Source of the DNA: Haloarcula halophila
GTDB taxonomy: Archaea > Halobacteriota > Halobacteria > Halobacteriales > Haloarculaceae
NCBI RefSeq assembly: GCF_029278565.1
Contig: NZ_CP119559.1
Location: 744,001 to 808,000, forward strand
DNA: 64,000 nt
Reading direction: 5' to 3'
In this document: positions 42,983-53,318 of the stretch, in pieces
Position numbering within the stretch: the stretch's first letter is position 1
Layout: each line of letters begins with the position of its first letter
Program-made: the position numbers and the translations under genes
Notes under the pieces: generated by a model
Told to the model about the DNA's origin: nothing
What the model saw: the letters and a program-made list of their open reading frames with translations, nothing else
Database searches by the model: none

Positions 42983-43825
42983 TCACAGCGAGTGGACGGT
43001 CACGTCGCCGGTCGAGGACTCGATGCGAAGCGTCGGCCCGCCCTCCCCGAGGACGCCACGGAACGACTCTCCGGGGTCGTCTTGCTCGGTTTCGCCGTCC
43101 GACAGCGGGAGTCCGGTCAGTTCCACGTCGCCGGTCGAGGACTGGACGACGAGCGTCGCGTCCAGGTCCGGAGCCACGTGTGCGGTCACGTCGCCGGTGT
43201 TGGCGTCGACGGTCGTCTCGCCGTCGATCGCGGGGACGTCGACAGAGACATCACCGGTGTTCGTCGACGCTCCGGCCAGGACCTCCGGCGTTCGAACCTC
43301 GACGTCGCCGGTGTCGGACTCGGCGCTGACAGTACCGCCGCCGCGGCGTACCCGGACGTCGCCGGTGTTCGCCTCGGCCCGCAGATCACCGGCGACATCG
43401 GTCGCTTCGATATCCCCGACGGAGGTCGTCACCTCGCCGACGGTCAGTGAAGCGGGGACTTCGGCGTCGATGTCTAGCGACGGCCGACTGGTGAAGAACC
43501 CGGTGGTCCCGCTCCACTGGGACGAGAGGGAGATCCGACCGTTCTCCCGGGTCGTCTCCAGGGTCAACTGCGTGACGTCCGTGCCGACGGAACTGGCTTG
43601 CTTGACGGCGCGGACGTGGAGGTCCTCGCGGTCGGTGCCGCGCAGCGTCACGTCCCCGGTCTCGGTTTCGACTGTCAGGGTGGTCGCGTCACGGACTGTG
43701 ATCGTCTCTGTCGACTCCGTCCGTTTCCCGACGAACGGGGTCGTCCCGCTACAGCCGGCAGCGGCGGTCAGGGCGGTGAGGGCAGTGCCGGCGAGGAACC
43801 GCCGGCGCGTTACGTCGCTGGTCAC
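42983..43825 (-). CDS. Tat-exported DUF4097-like lipoprotein
   Basis: 280-aa secreted lipoprotein. Twin-arginine signal TRRRFLAGTALTALTAAAGC with the lipobox AAGC, then a right-handed beta-helix/adhesin-like region of DUF4097 type built on repeated TGDV steps (VETETGDVTLRG, AEANTGDVRVRR, ESDTGDVEVRT, STNTGDVSVDV, DANTGDVTAHV, QSSTGDVELTG, ESSTGDVTVHS), at least seven. Role unknown; surface adhesion or a structural shell protein is possible. Start: GTG at 43825 (VTSDVTRRRFLAG) is preferred for signal position; an ATG at 43858 would add 11 residues. TATA-like ATAGATAAATC at ~43895. Confidence 0.85.
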   Translation of the reverse strand: MTSDVTRRRFLAGTALTALTAAAGCSGTTPFVGKRTESTETITVRDATTLTVETETGDVTLRGTDREDLHVRAVKQASSVGTDVTQLTLETTRENGRISLSSQWSGTTGFFTSRPSLDIDAEVPASLTVGEVTTSVGDIEATDVAGDLRAEANTGDVRVRRGGGTVSAESDTGDVEVRTPEVLAGASTNTGDVSVDVPAIDGETTVDANTGDVTAHVAPDLDATLVVQSSTGDVELTGLPLSDGETEQDDPGESFRGVLGEGGPTLRIESSTGDVTVHSL

Positions 43826-43951
43826 ACGTAGTCGTTGTCGGCATCGCCCCTTCAACACCGGCTGCCCGTTGCAGGCCTGCCAACCGTTCGACAGATTTAT
43901 CTATCCGTTCGCTGCTGTCGTACCAGACGACCGAGTTCCGGAGTCCGCATA

Positions 43952-43959
43952 GTTTTATG
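43952..43959 (+). promoter_or_regulatory. TATA box of pccA
   Basis: GTTTTATG centred 28 bp before the ATG at 43984; predicted leaderless mRNA. Confidence 0.6.
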
Positions 43960-43983
43960 GGCCGACTCTCAGTATGACGGGAC

Positions 43984-45828
<1,845 letters not shown>

Positions 45829-45876
45829 GAGCCGGCTCCCGTCTGCTTTTTACTGTCGGCTGTCGTATCCGGGTCC

Positions 45877-46806
45877 ATGCAGGAGACGCGCCATCGGGTC
45901 CTCGACGCCCTCGCAGCGGGTCCGGCCTCGGGACCGGCGCTGGCCGACGAGTTGGATATCTCACGCGCTGCGGTCTGGAAACACGTCGAGGCGCTCCGCG
46001 AGGAGGGGTTCGAGATCGAGAGCGTCGACGACGGGTACGAACTGGCTGGCGTCCCCGAGTTCGGTGGGGCAGCCGTCGAGTACGGGCTCGACGCGCCCTT
46101 CGAGATCGACCCCCACGGCAGCATCCCGAGTACGAACGCACGGGCACGCGATCTCGCGGCCGACGGCGCCGAGGACGTGGTCGTGCTGGCCGACGAACAG
46201 ACCGGCGGTCGTGGCCGTCTGGACCGCGAGTGGACCTCACCCAGCGGGGGTATCTGGCTCTCGGTCCTCTGCCGGCCGGACGTGCCGATGGCCCACGCGC
46301 CGGTGTTCACGCTCGCTGCGGCAGTGGCGGTCACCCGCGCAGCCCGCGAGGCCGGCGTCGACGCCCGTATCAAGTGGCCCAACGACGTACTCGTCGACGG
46401 GCGGAAGCTGGTCGGCATCCTCACCGAGATGGAGGGCGAAGCCGACCGCGTCTCCTGGGTCGTCGTCGGGATGGGGATCAACGCTAACGTCGACCCTGAC
46501 TCCCTCCCGACGGACGCCGACCCGACGAGTCTCCGGCACGAGCGCGGCGAACCGGTCGACCGCCGGGTGTTCACACAGCGAGTGCTCGAAGCGTTTCACG
46601 ACCTCCGGAGCGACATCGACAGCGTGCTCCCGGCCTGGCGCGAGCACGCGACGACGCTGGGCAAGCGTGTCCGCGTCGAGACAGCCGACGGACCGGTCGA
46701 AGGCGAAGCCGTCGACATCCGGTTTCCCGGGGCACTCGTCGTCGACACCGACGACGGTGAGGTGACCGTCACCGCCGGGGACTGCGACCATCTGCGTCCG
46801 GTTTGA
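45877..46806 (+). CDS. birA: Biotin-protein ligase / biotin operon repressor
   Basis: 309-aa BirA with an N-terminal winged helix (RHRVLDALAAGPASGPALAD, recognition ISRAAVWKHVEALREEGFEI) and a ligase domain: STNARARDLAADGAEDVVVL, TGGRGRLDREWTSPSGGIWLS (GRGRxxxxW), IKWPNDVLVDGRKLVGILTE, GMGINANVD. It biotinylates the carrier domain of PccA directly upstream (48 bp) and, having the HTH, probably represses biotin-related genes. TATA-like CTTTTTAC at ~45848. Confidence 0.96.
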   Translation: MQETRHRVLDALAAGPASGPALADELDISRAAVWKHVEALREEGFEIESVDDGYELAGVPEFGGAAVEYGLDAPFEIDPHGSIPSTNARARDLAADGAEDVVVLADEQTGGRGRLDREWTSPSGGIWLSVLCRPDVPMAHAPVFTLAAAVAVTRAAREAGVDARIKWPNDVLVDGRKLVGILTEMEGEADRVSWVVVGMGINANVDPDSLPTDADPTSLRHERGEPVDRRVFTQRVLEAFHDLRSDIDSVLPAWREHATTLGKRVRVETADGPVEGEAVDIRFPGALVVDTDDGEVTVTAGDCDHLRPV

Positions 46807-46808
46807 GG

Positions 46809-47282
46809 TCACTCGATAGCGATTTCACGGGGTTGGGACGGTGGCTCCGGACTTGTCGTCCCGACGGGAACGGTGACGACGGGAATCCGGGAGCCACGGA
46901 TCACGGTCTCGGCGACCGAGCCGAGCAACAGGCGGTCGATCCCGGCCCGACCGTGGGTTCCCATGACGATCACGTCACAGTCGTGGGTGCTCGCGTACTC
47001 GCCGATCCGGGTACCGGGCCGCCCATCGACGATAGCCCGTTCGACCGGAACGTCACCAGCCACCCGCTCGACGGCGTCGATCGCACGCGTCCCTTCCGTC
47101 TGGAACAGTTCGGTGACGCCTTCCCAGGTCATGTCCGCCGGCAGCGTGGAGAACCGGCCGGTGTCGGCGACGTACAGCGCGTGGATCTCGGCGTCGTGTG
47201 TCTCCGCCAGCGCCACGGCGTGACGGACGACCCCGTCCATCCCCGCGGTCCCGTCAGTCGGGAGGAGAATCCTGTCGTACAT
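46809..47282 (-). CDS. Universal stress protein UspA family
   Basis: 157-aa single-domain UspA: MYDRILLPTDGTAGMDGVVR, ATP-binding pattern GTHGRAGIDRLLLGSVAE (G-2X-G-9X-G[S/T]), ending PVVTVPVG plus a Pro-rich tail. The intact motif predicts nucleotide binding. Haloarchaea have many copies; the role of this one is unknown. Start ATG at 47282, palindrome 47320-47335 upstream. Confidence 0.92.
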   Translation of the reverse strand: MYDRILLPTDGTAGMDGVVRHAVALAETHDAEIHALYVADTGRFSTLPADMTWEGVTELFQTEGTRAIDAVERVAGDVPVERAIVDGRPGTRIGEYASTHDCDVIVMGTHGRAGIDRLLLGSVAETVIRGSRIPVVTVPVGTTSPEPPSQPREIAIE

Positions 47283-47319
47283 GAGGAATAGTTAGTAATA
47301 CTACTGCTTAGGAGTTTGG

Positions 47320-47335
47320 TACTCGGTACCGAATA
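47320..47335. promoter_or_regulatory. Palindrome TACTCGGTACCGAATA upstream of uspA
   Basis: Near-perfect 16-bp palindrome (central 10 bp exact). It fits TACT-N7-GAATA, one base from the haloarchaeal TrmB motif TACT-N7/8-GAGTA known from Halobacterium. Lies ~38 bp before the uspA start, just past the SHOCT gene end. Confidence 0.4.
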
Positions 47336-47342
47336 CCATTAC

Positions 47343-47738
47343 CTATTCCAGTTCGGCTTCGAGGTCCGCGACCGCTTGGTCGGTGTCGCTCATTTCGGCT
47401 TCGAGACGGCGTTCGAACTCCTCGTCGGTGAGTTCGCCGCGTTTGTACTGCTCGGTGAGTCGGTCCACCGAATCTGTCGGCTCCGTAGGTGCTCCGCCGG
47501 CGCTCTCGATCCGGTCTGCCGAGTCCGTCCCGTCGCTGGCGATCGACGAGACGAGCCTGTAGACCAGGTACGCCCCACCGCCGAACAGGAGGACAGTGAC
47601 GAGCAGTCCGAGCAGCGCTGCCAGGAGGTTCTGGAGGAACGCGAGGACGACCGTGGCGACGACGAGTGCAGCGACCACCACGACCGCCCCGAGGGCCAGT
47701 TTTCCGAGCGTTCCGACTCCGCGGTCTGTCGAGGGCAT
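47343..47738 (-). CDS. SHOCT-domain membrane protein
   Basis: 131-aa protein: two membrane helices (LGKLALGAVVVVAALVVATV; LLALLGLLVTVLLFGGGAYL-type) then an acidic linker and a C-terminal SHOCT motif (VDRLTEQYKRGELTDEEFER, residues ~88-110). SHOCT proteins often accompany membrane regulators or oligomerise; function not known. Ends just before the uspA promoter. Confidence 0.86.
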   Translation of the reverse strand: MPSTDRGVGTLGKLALGAVVVVAALVVATVVLAFLQNLLAALLGLLVTVLLFGGGAYLVYRLVSSIASDGTDSADRIESAGGAPTEPTDSVDRLTEQYKRGELTDEEFERRLEAEMSDTDQAVADLEAELE

Positions 47739-47776
47739 CTCACGCCGGTATACGGGTGCCGGCCGGATAAACTCGG

Positions 47777-48799
47777 CTACGCGTCCGCGAGGACGACGCG
47801 GTCGATGTCGTCGACGCCGGCCCGGCGAACCAGCGCGCGGACGGGGTTTCGCGCGCCCGTGAGATTGTCGGTGTCACCGTCGAGGGTGAACAGGCGTGCT
47901 GGCCGGCCAGGCTCGATCACACCACAATCGAGGCCGGCGATCTCGGCGCCGTTGACCGTCGCCATCCGGAGCACTTCACGGGCGGAGAGGTCGTACAGCA
48001 TCTCGGTGACCGCCATCTCGCGGAACATCGAGGGGCTGTTGAGCATCACGTTGTCGGTCCCCAGCGCGACCGTCGTCCGTTCGGTCAGCGCTTCGACCGG
48101 CGGTTTCCCGACCCCAGTCGAGAGGTTCGACCGCGGGCAGACGACGATCGGGATATCGCTATCGGCGACCCGATCCAGGTGCAACTCCGTTGCGTGGACC
48201 ATGTGGACGAGAAAGTCCGGATCGAGATCGAGTGCCGGATTGATGTCGGAGGCGTCGACCTCGCCGGCGTGGATGCCGAAGAGTTTCCCCGCCTGCCGGG
48301 TCGCTCGACGCTCGGCGCCGAACTCGTCGTCGTTGGCACCGCTGGCGCCGAACCCGTCGGCCGCTTCCATCGCGTCGACGGTCTCCCGGCCGAGGAGAAC
48401 GCTCCGGAGCGACGAGTCCGTCAGCGCCGCCTTGATCGCGCTCACCCCTTCGACACCGCCCTCTCGGAACTCGACGAACGCTCCCGTTCCGGACCGCTCC
48501 ATGAACGAGAGCGTTCGGTCCATCCCGGCGATCAACTCGTCCGTGCTCGCGGCCCGGAGAAGCCGGTGTTTCAGTCCGTCCGGCGGCGCGACGAGTTCTT
48601 CGAGCGTCAGTCCCTCGCCGGCTTCCTTCGCGATGGAGTCGCCGATGTGCGTGTGGGCGTTGACGAACGCCGGACAGACGATGGCGTCGCTATCGACGGC
48701 GGCTTCCTCGACCGCTTCGATCTCGCCGGCCTCGACGACGACACGCCCCTCGATGGGTTCGAAGTCCCGCCCGCGGAGGATCGTTCCTTCCAGAATCAC
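47777..48799 (-). CDS. Amidohydrolase (chlorohydrolase/deaminase-like)
   Basis: 340-aa metal-dependent hydrolase of the cytosine/SAH/guanine-deaminase branch. Metal motif HxH in AFVNAHTHIGD, catalytic IHAGE, LVHMVHATE, CPRSNLSTGVG, and the Asp at the end of strand 8 in VALGTDNVMLN. Slightly shorter than the ~430-aa SAH/MTA deaminases because part of the beta-sandwich is reduced (EPGRPARLFTLDGDTDN). It probably deaminates or hydrolyses a purine-, pterin- or triazine-like ring; substrate unknown. 21 bp downstream of the HD hydrolase, on the same strand. Confidence 0.86.
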   Translation of the reverse strand: MILEGTILRGRDFEPIEGRVVVEAGEIEAVEEAAVDSDAIVCPAFVNAHTHIGDSIAKEAGEGLTLEELVAPPDGLKHRLLRAASTDELIAGMDRTLSFMERSGTGAFVEFREGGVEGVSAIKAALTDSSLRSVLLGRETVDAMEAADGFGASGANDDEFGAERRATRQAGKLFGIHAGEVDASDINPALDLDPDFLVHMVHATELHLDRVADSDIPIVVCPRSNLSTGVGKPPVEALTERTTVALGTDNVMLNSPSMFREMAVTEMLYDLSAREVLRMATVNGAEIAGLDCGVIEPGRPARLFTLDGDTDNLTGARNPVRALVRRAGVDDIDRVVLADA

Positions 48800-48820
48800 G
48801 GCTACTGGTGTGTCCGACAG

Positions 48821-50044
48821 TCAGTTAAACTCGTCGAGGGTCGCGTGGATTCCGGTACGGACGTCCCTGACACGAGCGCCGTCGATATCTAGTCCGAGTT
48901 CGCGGATCGCGGCTTCGCCGACACGTTCGTTCGACGACGGGGGGGCGTAGACGCCGAGTCGCCACTGGTCGCGCTGTGCCGCCCGGAGCGCACCGACCAG
49001 CGTCGATTGCTCGCCTAACTGCCGGACTTCGCCGTTGACGAGGACGCGACTCGTCGACTCCGTCATCGAGGGTTCGGCGGCCACGTCGATCAGGACCGCG
49101 TCGGTATCGACGCCCGCCACCGCCGCGATCTTGTCTTCGAGGGCGCGGATGTCCCGGTGGTCGGCTTCGAGTAAGTCCTGTGGGACGGAAGAATACTCCG
49201 CCCAGACGGCCCGTTTGTACAAATTTCGGCAGCTCAACCGATCGGCGTACGCCTCGGTCTCGTCACACTGTCGGAGCCGCACCAACAGATCGTTGTCGTC
49301 CCATCGCCGGAGGTCGTGTGCCGTCCAGTTGGTCGCTGTCAGCAAGCGTTCGGTCCCGCGGCGCAACATCGTCTTGGCGATGCGGGCGACGTGGTGCTGA
49401 TAGACGGTCGGGTTCATCAGTGCCCGGGCGAGCAACAGCGATTCGGCGGCCTGGACGTTGCCCTCGTCGAGGACGAGTTCGCCGTCGACCAGTCGGAGCT
49501 CCCGGATCAGCCGCTCGTGGTCGATGGTCCCGTAGGGAACGCCGGTGTGGTGGGCGTCACGGACCAGATAGTCCATCCGGTCGACGTCGAGTTCACCCGA
49601 GACCAGTTGCCCGAGGTCGCCGTCGCCAGCGACGAGGTCGGCGACCCGGTCGGGATTGAGCCCGTGTTCGCTGAGGACCCGTGCGACCGGGCCGCTGTCG
49701 ATGAGTTCGTGGACGTCGTCGTGGTATTTTCCCGTGTGCCGGTGGACGACGTGTTCGACGTTGTGGCTGTACGGGGAATGGCCGATGTCATGGAGCAGCG
49801 CCGCGGCCCGGACGCGTTCGGCCTGCCGACCCTCGATCCCGAGATGACCGAGTGCCTGGTCGGCGAGATGGTACACCCCCAGTGAGTGCTCGAACCGGGT
49901 GTGGTTGGCCGACGGGTAGACCAGTGTGACCGTGCCGAGCTGGGAGATGTGACGGAGGCGCTGGACGGGCGGCGTCTCCAGCAACGCTTCGGCAACGCCC
50001 TCGACCGCGATGTGGTCGTGGACGCTGTCCTTGATCGTTGTCAT
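48821..50044 (-). CDS. HD-domain phosphohydrolase (dNTPase-like)
   Basis: 407-aa SAMHD1/YpbG-like HD protein. Metal site: RFEHSLGVYHLA (His), ALLHDIGHSPYSHNVEHVVH (His-Asp), and the distal Asp in GELDVDRMDYLVRDAHHTG. The C-terminal ~200 residues match the accessory region of COG1078 proteins, which hydrolyse dNTPs or other phosphate esters. The ATG at 50044 starts MTTIKDSVHDHIAVEG, the family N terminus. Same strand as the phosphatase and the amidohydrolase, forming a loose three-gene group. Confidence 0.9.
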   Translation of the reverse strand: MTTIKDSVHDHIAVEGVAEALLETPPVQRLRHISQLGTVTLVYPSANHTRFEHSLGVYHLADQALGHLGIEGRQAERVRAAALLHDIGHSPYSHNVEHVVHRHTGKYHDDVHELIDSGPVARVLSEHGLNPDRVADLVAGDGDLGQLVSGELDVDRMDYLVRDAHHTGVPYGTIDHERLIRELRLVDGELVLDEGNVQAAESLLLARALMNPTVYQHHVARIAKTMLRRGTERLLTATNWTAHDLRRWDDNDLLVRLRQCDETEAYADRLSCRNLYKRAVWAEYSSVPQDLLEADHRDIRALEDKIAAVAGVDTDAVLIDVAAEPSMTESTSRVLVNGEVRQLGEQSTLVGALRAAQRDQWRLGVYAPPSSNERVGEAAIRELGLDIDGARVRDVRTGIHATLDEFN

Positions 50045-50082
50045 CGTGCGCGCATACGCCGGCTCCGGTGAAAACAATTCGG

Positions 50083-50616
50083 CTAGGCCACGCGAGCGAT
50101 GTCGGCCAGTACCTCCACGAGATCGGCCTTCTCGGCGTTGCCGGCACGGACCGCGTCGAGTGGTTCCCGTCCCATCGACTCGACCGTCTCGATAGCTCGG
50201 TGTGGCCCGTAGTCACGGTTGTAGACGAGCCAGGCGGCAAGTACCTGGCCCGTCCGTCCGATACCGGCGAGGCAGTGGACGACGACTCGCTCCTCGTCTC
50301 TCCGTGCGTCGGCCAGGAACGGCAGTATCTCCGCGCTGAGTTGCTGTTGTGGAACCAGATGGTGATCCGGGACCGGGCTATGACAGACGTTCTCGGCCCC
50401 GAACGCCGACCGGTACCGGTCGAGATTCGAGCCACCCGTATCGAGTTGTCGGCCGGGAAGCAGACAGCAGATCCGCGTTACCTCCCGGTCGCGGAGCGTC
50501 TCGATCCAGTCGTCGAGGGCGTCGGCGTGTGAACCCGCGGAGTGCCAACCGGGGGCGCAGGCCCCGTAGACGAACTCTTCGTCGGGCGCCGCCGGTGCGA
50601 AACGGTGTGCGTTCAT
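50083..50616 (-). CDS. Dual-specificity protein phosphatase
   Basis: 177-aa Cys-based phosphatase with the P-loop HCLAGIGRTGQVLAAW (CX5R), general-acid region PVPDHHLVPQQQL. The fold would remove phosphate from Ser/Thr/Tyr or from small phospho-compounds. Its N terminus is MNAHRFAPAAPDEEFVYG. 38 bp before the HD hydrolase start on the same strand. Substrate unknown. Confidence 0.9.
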   Translation of the reverse strand: MNAHRFAPAAPDEEFVYGACAPGWHSAGSHADALDDWIETLRDREVTRICCLLPGRQLDTGGSNLDRYRSAFGAENVCHSPVPDHHLVPQQQLSAEILPFLADARRDEERVVVHCLAGIGRTGQVLAAWLVYNRDYGPHRAIETVESMGREPLDAVRAGNAEKADLVEVLADIARVA

Positions 50617-50718
50617 CGGTCGGTTTCGCTACTATACGAGATATGTGAGGGCGCTAACTTGAAGCTGCCCACCCGGTTCTCAGGGCTGATTCTTCGACCG
50701 ACGTGGCGGAGGACCACG

Positions 50719-50725
50719 TTTATAC
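50719..50725 (+). promoter_or_regulatory. TATA box of the cofD operon
   Basis: TTTATAC, ~28 bp before the ATG at 50750; predicted leaderless polycistronic mRNA. Confidence 0.65.
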
Positions 50726-50749
50726 CGACACTATCCCCTACGTCGGCGT

Positions 50750-51739
50750 ATGGTGACGTTCCTCGCCGGCGGGACAGGGACACCGAAACTGCTGGCCGGT
50801 GCCGACGGCGTCTTCCCACCGCAGGAGACGACCGTAATCGCCAACACCGGCGACGACATCGAACTCGGTGGCCACCTGATCTGCCCGGACCTCGACACTG
50901 TGTTGTTCCTGGGCGGCGACGACCTGGACCGTGAGACCTGGTGGGGCCGTGCCGATGACACGACCGAGACACACGACGAGCTCCACCGACTCGCCGACGC
51001 CGCCGACCTGGAGACCGGTCCGCGTTACCTCCCGGCCGATCGACAGACCGCGGGCCGTCCTATCGCCCGCTGGCGACGCTTCTCCGGGATCGCTGAATTC
51101 ATGCTCATCGGTGATCGTGATCGAGCGGTCCACCTCACGCGGACCTCGCTGCTGGACGAAGGGGAGCCGTTGACCGCAGTCACACGAACGCTCGCCGACG
51201 CGTTCGATCTCGACCGGACGCTCCTGCCGATGAGCGACGATCCGGTCGCAACTATCGTCCACACGCCGTCGGGACCAATGCACTTCCAGGAGTGGTGGGT
51301 CGCACGGAACGGCGATCCACCGGTCGAGGACGTCGAGTTCCGTGGTTCCGCGGAGGCCGATCCGACCGACGCCGTCTTGGCTGCCCTGGACGGCCCAGTA
51401 GTGATCGGCCCGTCGAATCCGGTCACCTCAATCGGCCCGATGCTGGCAATCGATGCCGTCGAGCGGGCACTCAACGGGACGACCGTCGTCGCCGTCTCGC
51501 CGTTCGTCGGCGACGAAGTGTTCTCCGGCCCAGCCGCTGACCTGATGGCAGGGACCGGGGTCGAACCAAGTACCGCCGGCGTCGCCGCCTCCTATTCGTT
51601 TGCCGACGCCTTCGTCCTCGACGAGGCCGATCCGACGGAACTCGATCGGCCGGTCGTCCGGACGGACACGACGCTCGATGGCCCCGCAGACGCGGCCCGC
51701 GTGGCACGCGCCGTCGACCGGGCACTGGGGGTGATCTGA
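50750..51739 (+). CDS. cofD: 2-phospho-L-lactate (or phosphoenolpyruvate) transferase CofD
   Basis: 329-aa CofD, which joins the lactyl/PEP-phosphoguanosine donor to the deazaflavin Fo in coenzyme F420 synthesis. N-terminal [40 protein letters not shown], a central [11 protein letters not shown]-like Fo/donor loop and [18 protein letters not shown] are typical. First gene of a four-gene operon in which every junction overlaps (TGATG at 51737-51741 here), so its partners are probably linked with cofactor metabolism. Confidence 0.95.
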   Translation: MVTFLAGGTGTPKLLAGADGVFPPQETTVIANTGDDIELGGHLICPDLDTVLFLGGDDLDRETWWGRADDTTETHDELHRLADAADLETGPRYLPADRQTAGRPIARWRRFSGIAEFMLIGDRDRAVHLTRTSLLDEGEPLTAVTRTLADAFDLDRTLLPMSDDPVATIVHTPSGPMHFQEWWVARNGDPPVEDVEFRGSAEADPTDAVLAALDGPVVIGPSNPVTSIGPMLAIDAVERALNGTTVVAVSPFVGDEVFSGPAADLMAGTGVEPSTAGVAASYSFADAFVLDEADPTELDRPVVRTDTTLDGPADAARVARAVDRALGVI

Positions 51740-52482
51740 TGTTCCGGCCACGCGTCGCGCTGGCGAGCCTGAGCGGCGAGTCCGACACCGGGTGGGCCCG
51801 TAGCGTCGCCGACCACGTCGGCTGTGCGTTCCTGGGCGGCATCGCCCTCGACGGGCCGACACGGGATGCCGCCCGTCAGTTGGTCGATCGCGACCGGAGG
51901 GAGTTTCTCCCGGACGATCCGGTCTCGTTCGTCGACGAACAGCTCGGGGCGCTCGAACCGGTACCGATCCGACCGGGATTCAACGTCCGGAGCGCGTCGG
52001 TCGAGCCCGTCCGTCGGGTCGGGGCCGTCTGTCGCGACCACGACGCGATCCTCGAACTGAACGCCCACTGCCGGCAAAGCGAGATGTGTGCGGCCGGCGC
52101 CGGCGAATCGCTTCTCCGGGACACCGACCGCCTCGAAGAGCAGGTCTCGGGAGCCACTGCGTCGGGGGCGACGGTCTCCGTGAAGGTCCGGGCCGAGGTC
52201 GACGGCGTCGATCTGGTCTCTGTGGCCGGGGCGGTCGAACGCGCCGGCGGTGACGTCCTCCACGTCGACGCGATGGACTCCGAGGGGGTCGTGGCACCGG
52301 TCACGGACGCGACCGACCTGTTCGTGATCGCCAACAACGGCGTCCGAGACGCGGAAAGCGTCCAGGAGTATCTCGGTTACGGTGCCGACGCCGTCAGCGT
52401 CGGGCGCGCCAGTGACGACCCTGAGATCCTTCGGGACGTGCGCGCAGCCGTCGACGCACAGCAGCGAGGAGTCGTCCGATGA
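51739..52482 (+). CDS. tRNA-dihydrouridine-synthase-like TIM-barrel protein
   Basis: 247-aa TIM-barrel related to dihydrouridine synthases and dihydroorotate dehydrogenases (FMN type): ELNAHCRQSEMCAAGAGESL corresponds to the N-xGCP/GAGxxLL region, TVSVKVRAEVDGVDLVSVAG to the phosphate-binding strand, HVDAMDS and FVIANNGVRDAESVQEYL to the last barrel strands. Shorter than true DUS (~320 aa) and lacking the tRNA-binding C-terminal domain, so it is probably a small-molecule enzyme rather than a tRNA modifier. Sits between cofD and the CitG-like gene with overlaps at both ends. Confidence 0.82.
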   Translation: MFRPRVALASLSGESDTGWARSVADHVGCAFLGGIALDGPTRDAARQLVDRDRREFLPDDPVSFVDEQLGALEPVPIRPGFNVRSASVEPVRRVGAVCRDHDAILELNAHCRQSEMCAAGAGESLLRDTDRLEEQVSGATASGATVSVKVRAEVDGVDLVSVAGAVERAGGDVLHVDAMDSEGVVAPVTDATDLFVIANNGVRDAESVQEYLGYGADAVSVGRASDDPEILRDVRAAVDAQQRGVVR

Positions 52483-53318
52483 CGGTGCGATCCATCGCCC
52501 AGGACGCCGAGCTCGCGCTCCTGTTGGAGGTCACCGGGACCCCGAAACCGGGCAACGTCGACCGGAACCACGACCACGACGATCTGCGGTTCGAGCACTT
52601 CATGGCCGGCGCTGTCGGCGCGCGTCCGGGTCTGGAACGGGCGGCCGACGGCGAACGGGTCGGTCGTGTCTTCGAGCGCGCCGTCGCCGGGATGGTCCAG
52701 CAATCGGCCGGGAACACGCAGTTCGGTGCGTTGTTACTCTTGTCGCCGCTTGTCGCGGCGGCCCACGACGACGCGCTGACACCGGCCGGCACGGACGAAG
52801 TGGTGAGGGCGACGACCGTCGCGGACGCGGCGGACTTCTATCGTTCATTCGAGCACGTCGACGTTGCAGTCGGCGACCCGCCAGCGGGCCTGGAGCCACT
52901 GGACGTCAGACGTGGCTCGGCGGCGATACCGGCGATCGAGGAACGCGAGTTGACGCTGTACGACGTAATGGAGCGCAGTGCCGACGTGGACGGGGTTGCC
53001 GCTGAATGGGTCGGCGGGTTCGAGCGCGTGTTCGGGGCCGCCGAGCGGATCATCGACGGAGACGGTCCCGTTCCCGACAGAGCGGCGACAGTGTTCCTCG
53101 AACTACTGGCCGAAGAGCCGGACACGTTCGTGGTGAAACAGTCGGACCGCGAGACCGCCGAGACGGTCCAGCGACGGGCACAGGCTGTCCTCGACGGCAA
53201 CGAGGAAGCTGCAGATTTGGCAGATACACTCGTCGAGGAAGGCATCAACCCCGGGACGACCGCCGATCTGGTGGCCGGTGCGCTGTTCGTCACACTCCGT
53301 CGGGGGGTCGAACTGTGA
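52479..53318 (+). CDS. CitG/MdcB-like triphosphoribosyl-dephospho-CoA synthase family protein
   Basis: 279-aa protein of the CitG/MdcB family, phosphoribosyl-transfer enzymes using ATP. Motif EVTGTPKPGNVDRNHDHDDL, AGNTQFGALLLLSPLVAA, and C-terminal LVEEGINPGTTADLVAGALF. Citrate or malonate decarboxylase genes, the classical partners, are absent. In methylotrophic bacteria the homologous orf5 and the DUF447 homologue orf7 occur in tetrahydromethanopterin/methanofuran gene clusters (from memory), and here a DUF447 gene follows by a GTGA overlap, so a role in a C1-carrier or related cofactor is likelier (inference). Confidence 0.9.
   Translation: MTVRSIAQDAELALLLEVTGTPKPGNVDRNHDHDDLRFEHFMAGAVGARPGLERAADGERVGRVFERAVAGMVQQSAGNTQFGALLLLSPLVAAAHDDALTPAGTDEVVRATTVADAADFYRSFEHVDVAVGDPPAGLEPLDVRRGSAAIPAIEERELTLYDVMERSADVDGVAAEWVGGFERVFGAAERIIDGDGPVPDRAATVFLELLAEEPDTFVVKQSDRETAETVQRRAQAVLDGNEEAADLADTLVEEGINPGTTADLVAGALFVTLRRGVEL

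Noticed and set aside
53006-53314. Longer start of DUF447
   Set aside because: Lies within the CitG-like gene in another frame; the overlapping GTG at 53315 gives the family N terminus.
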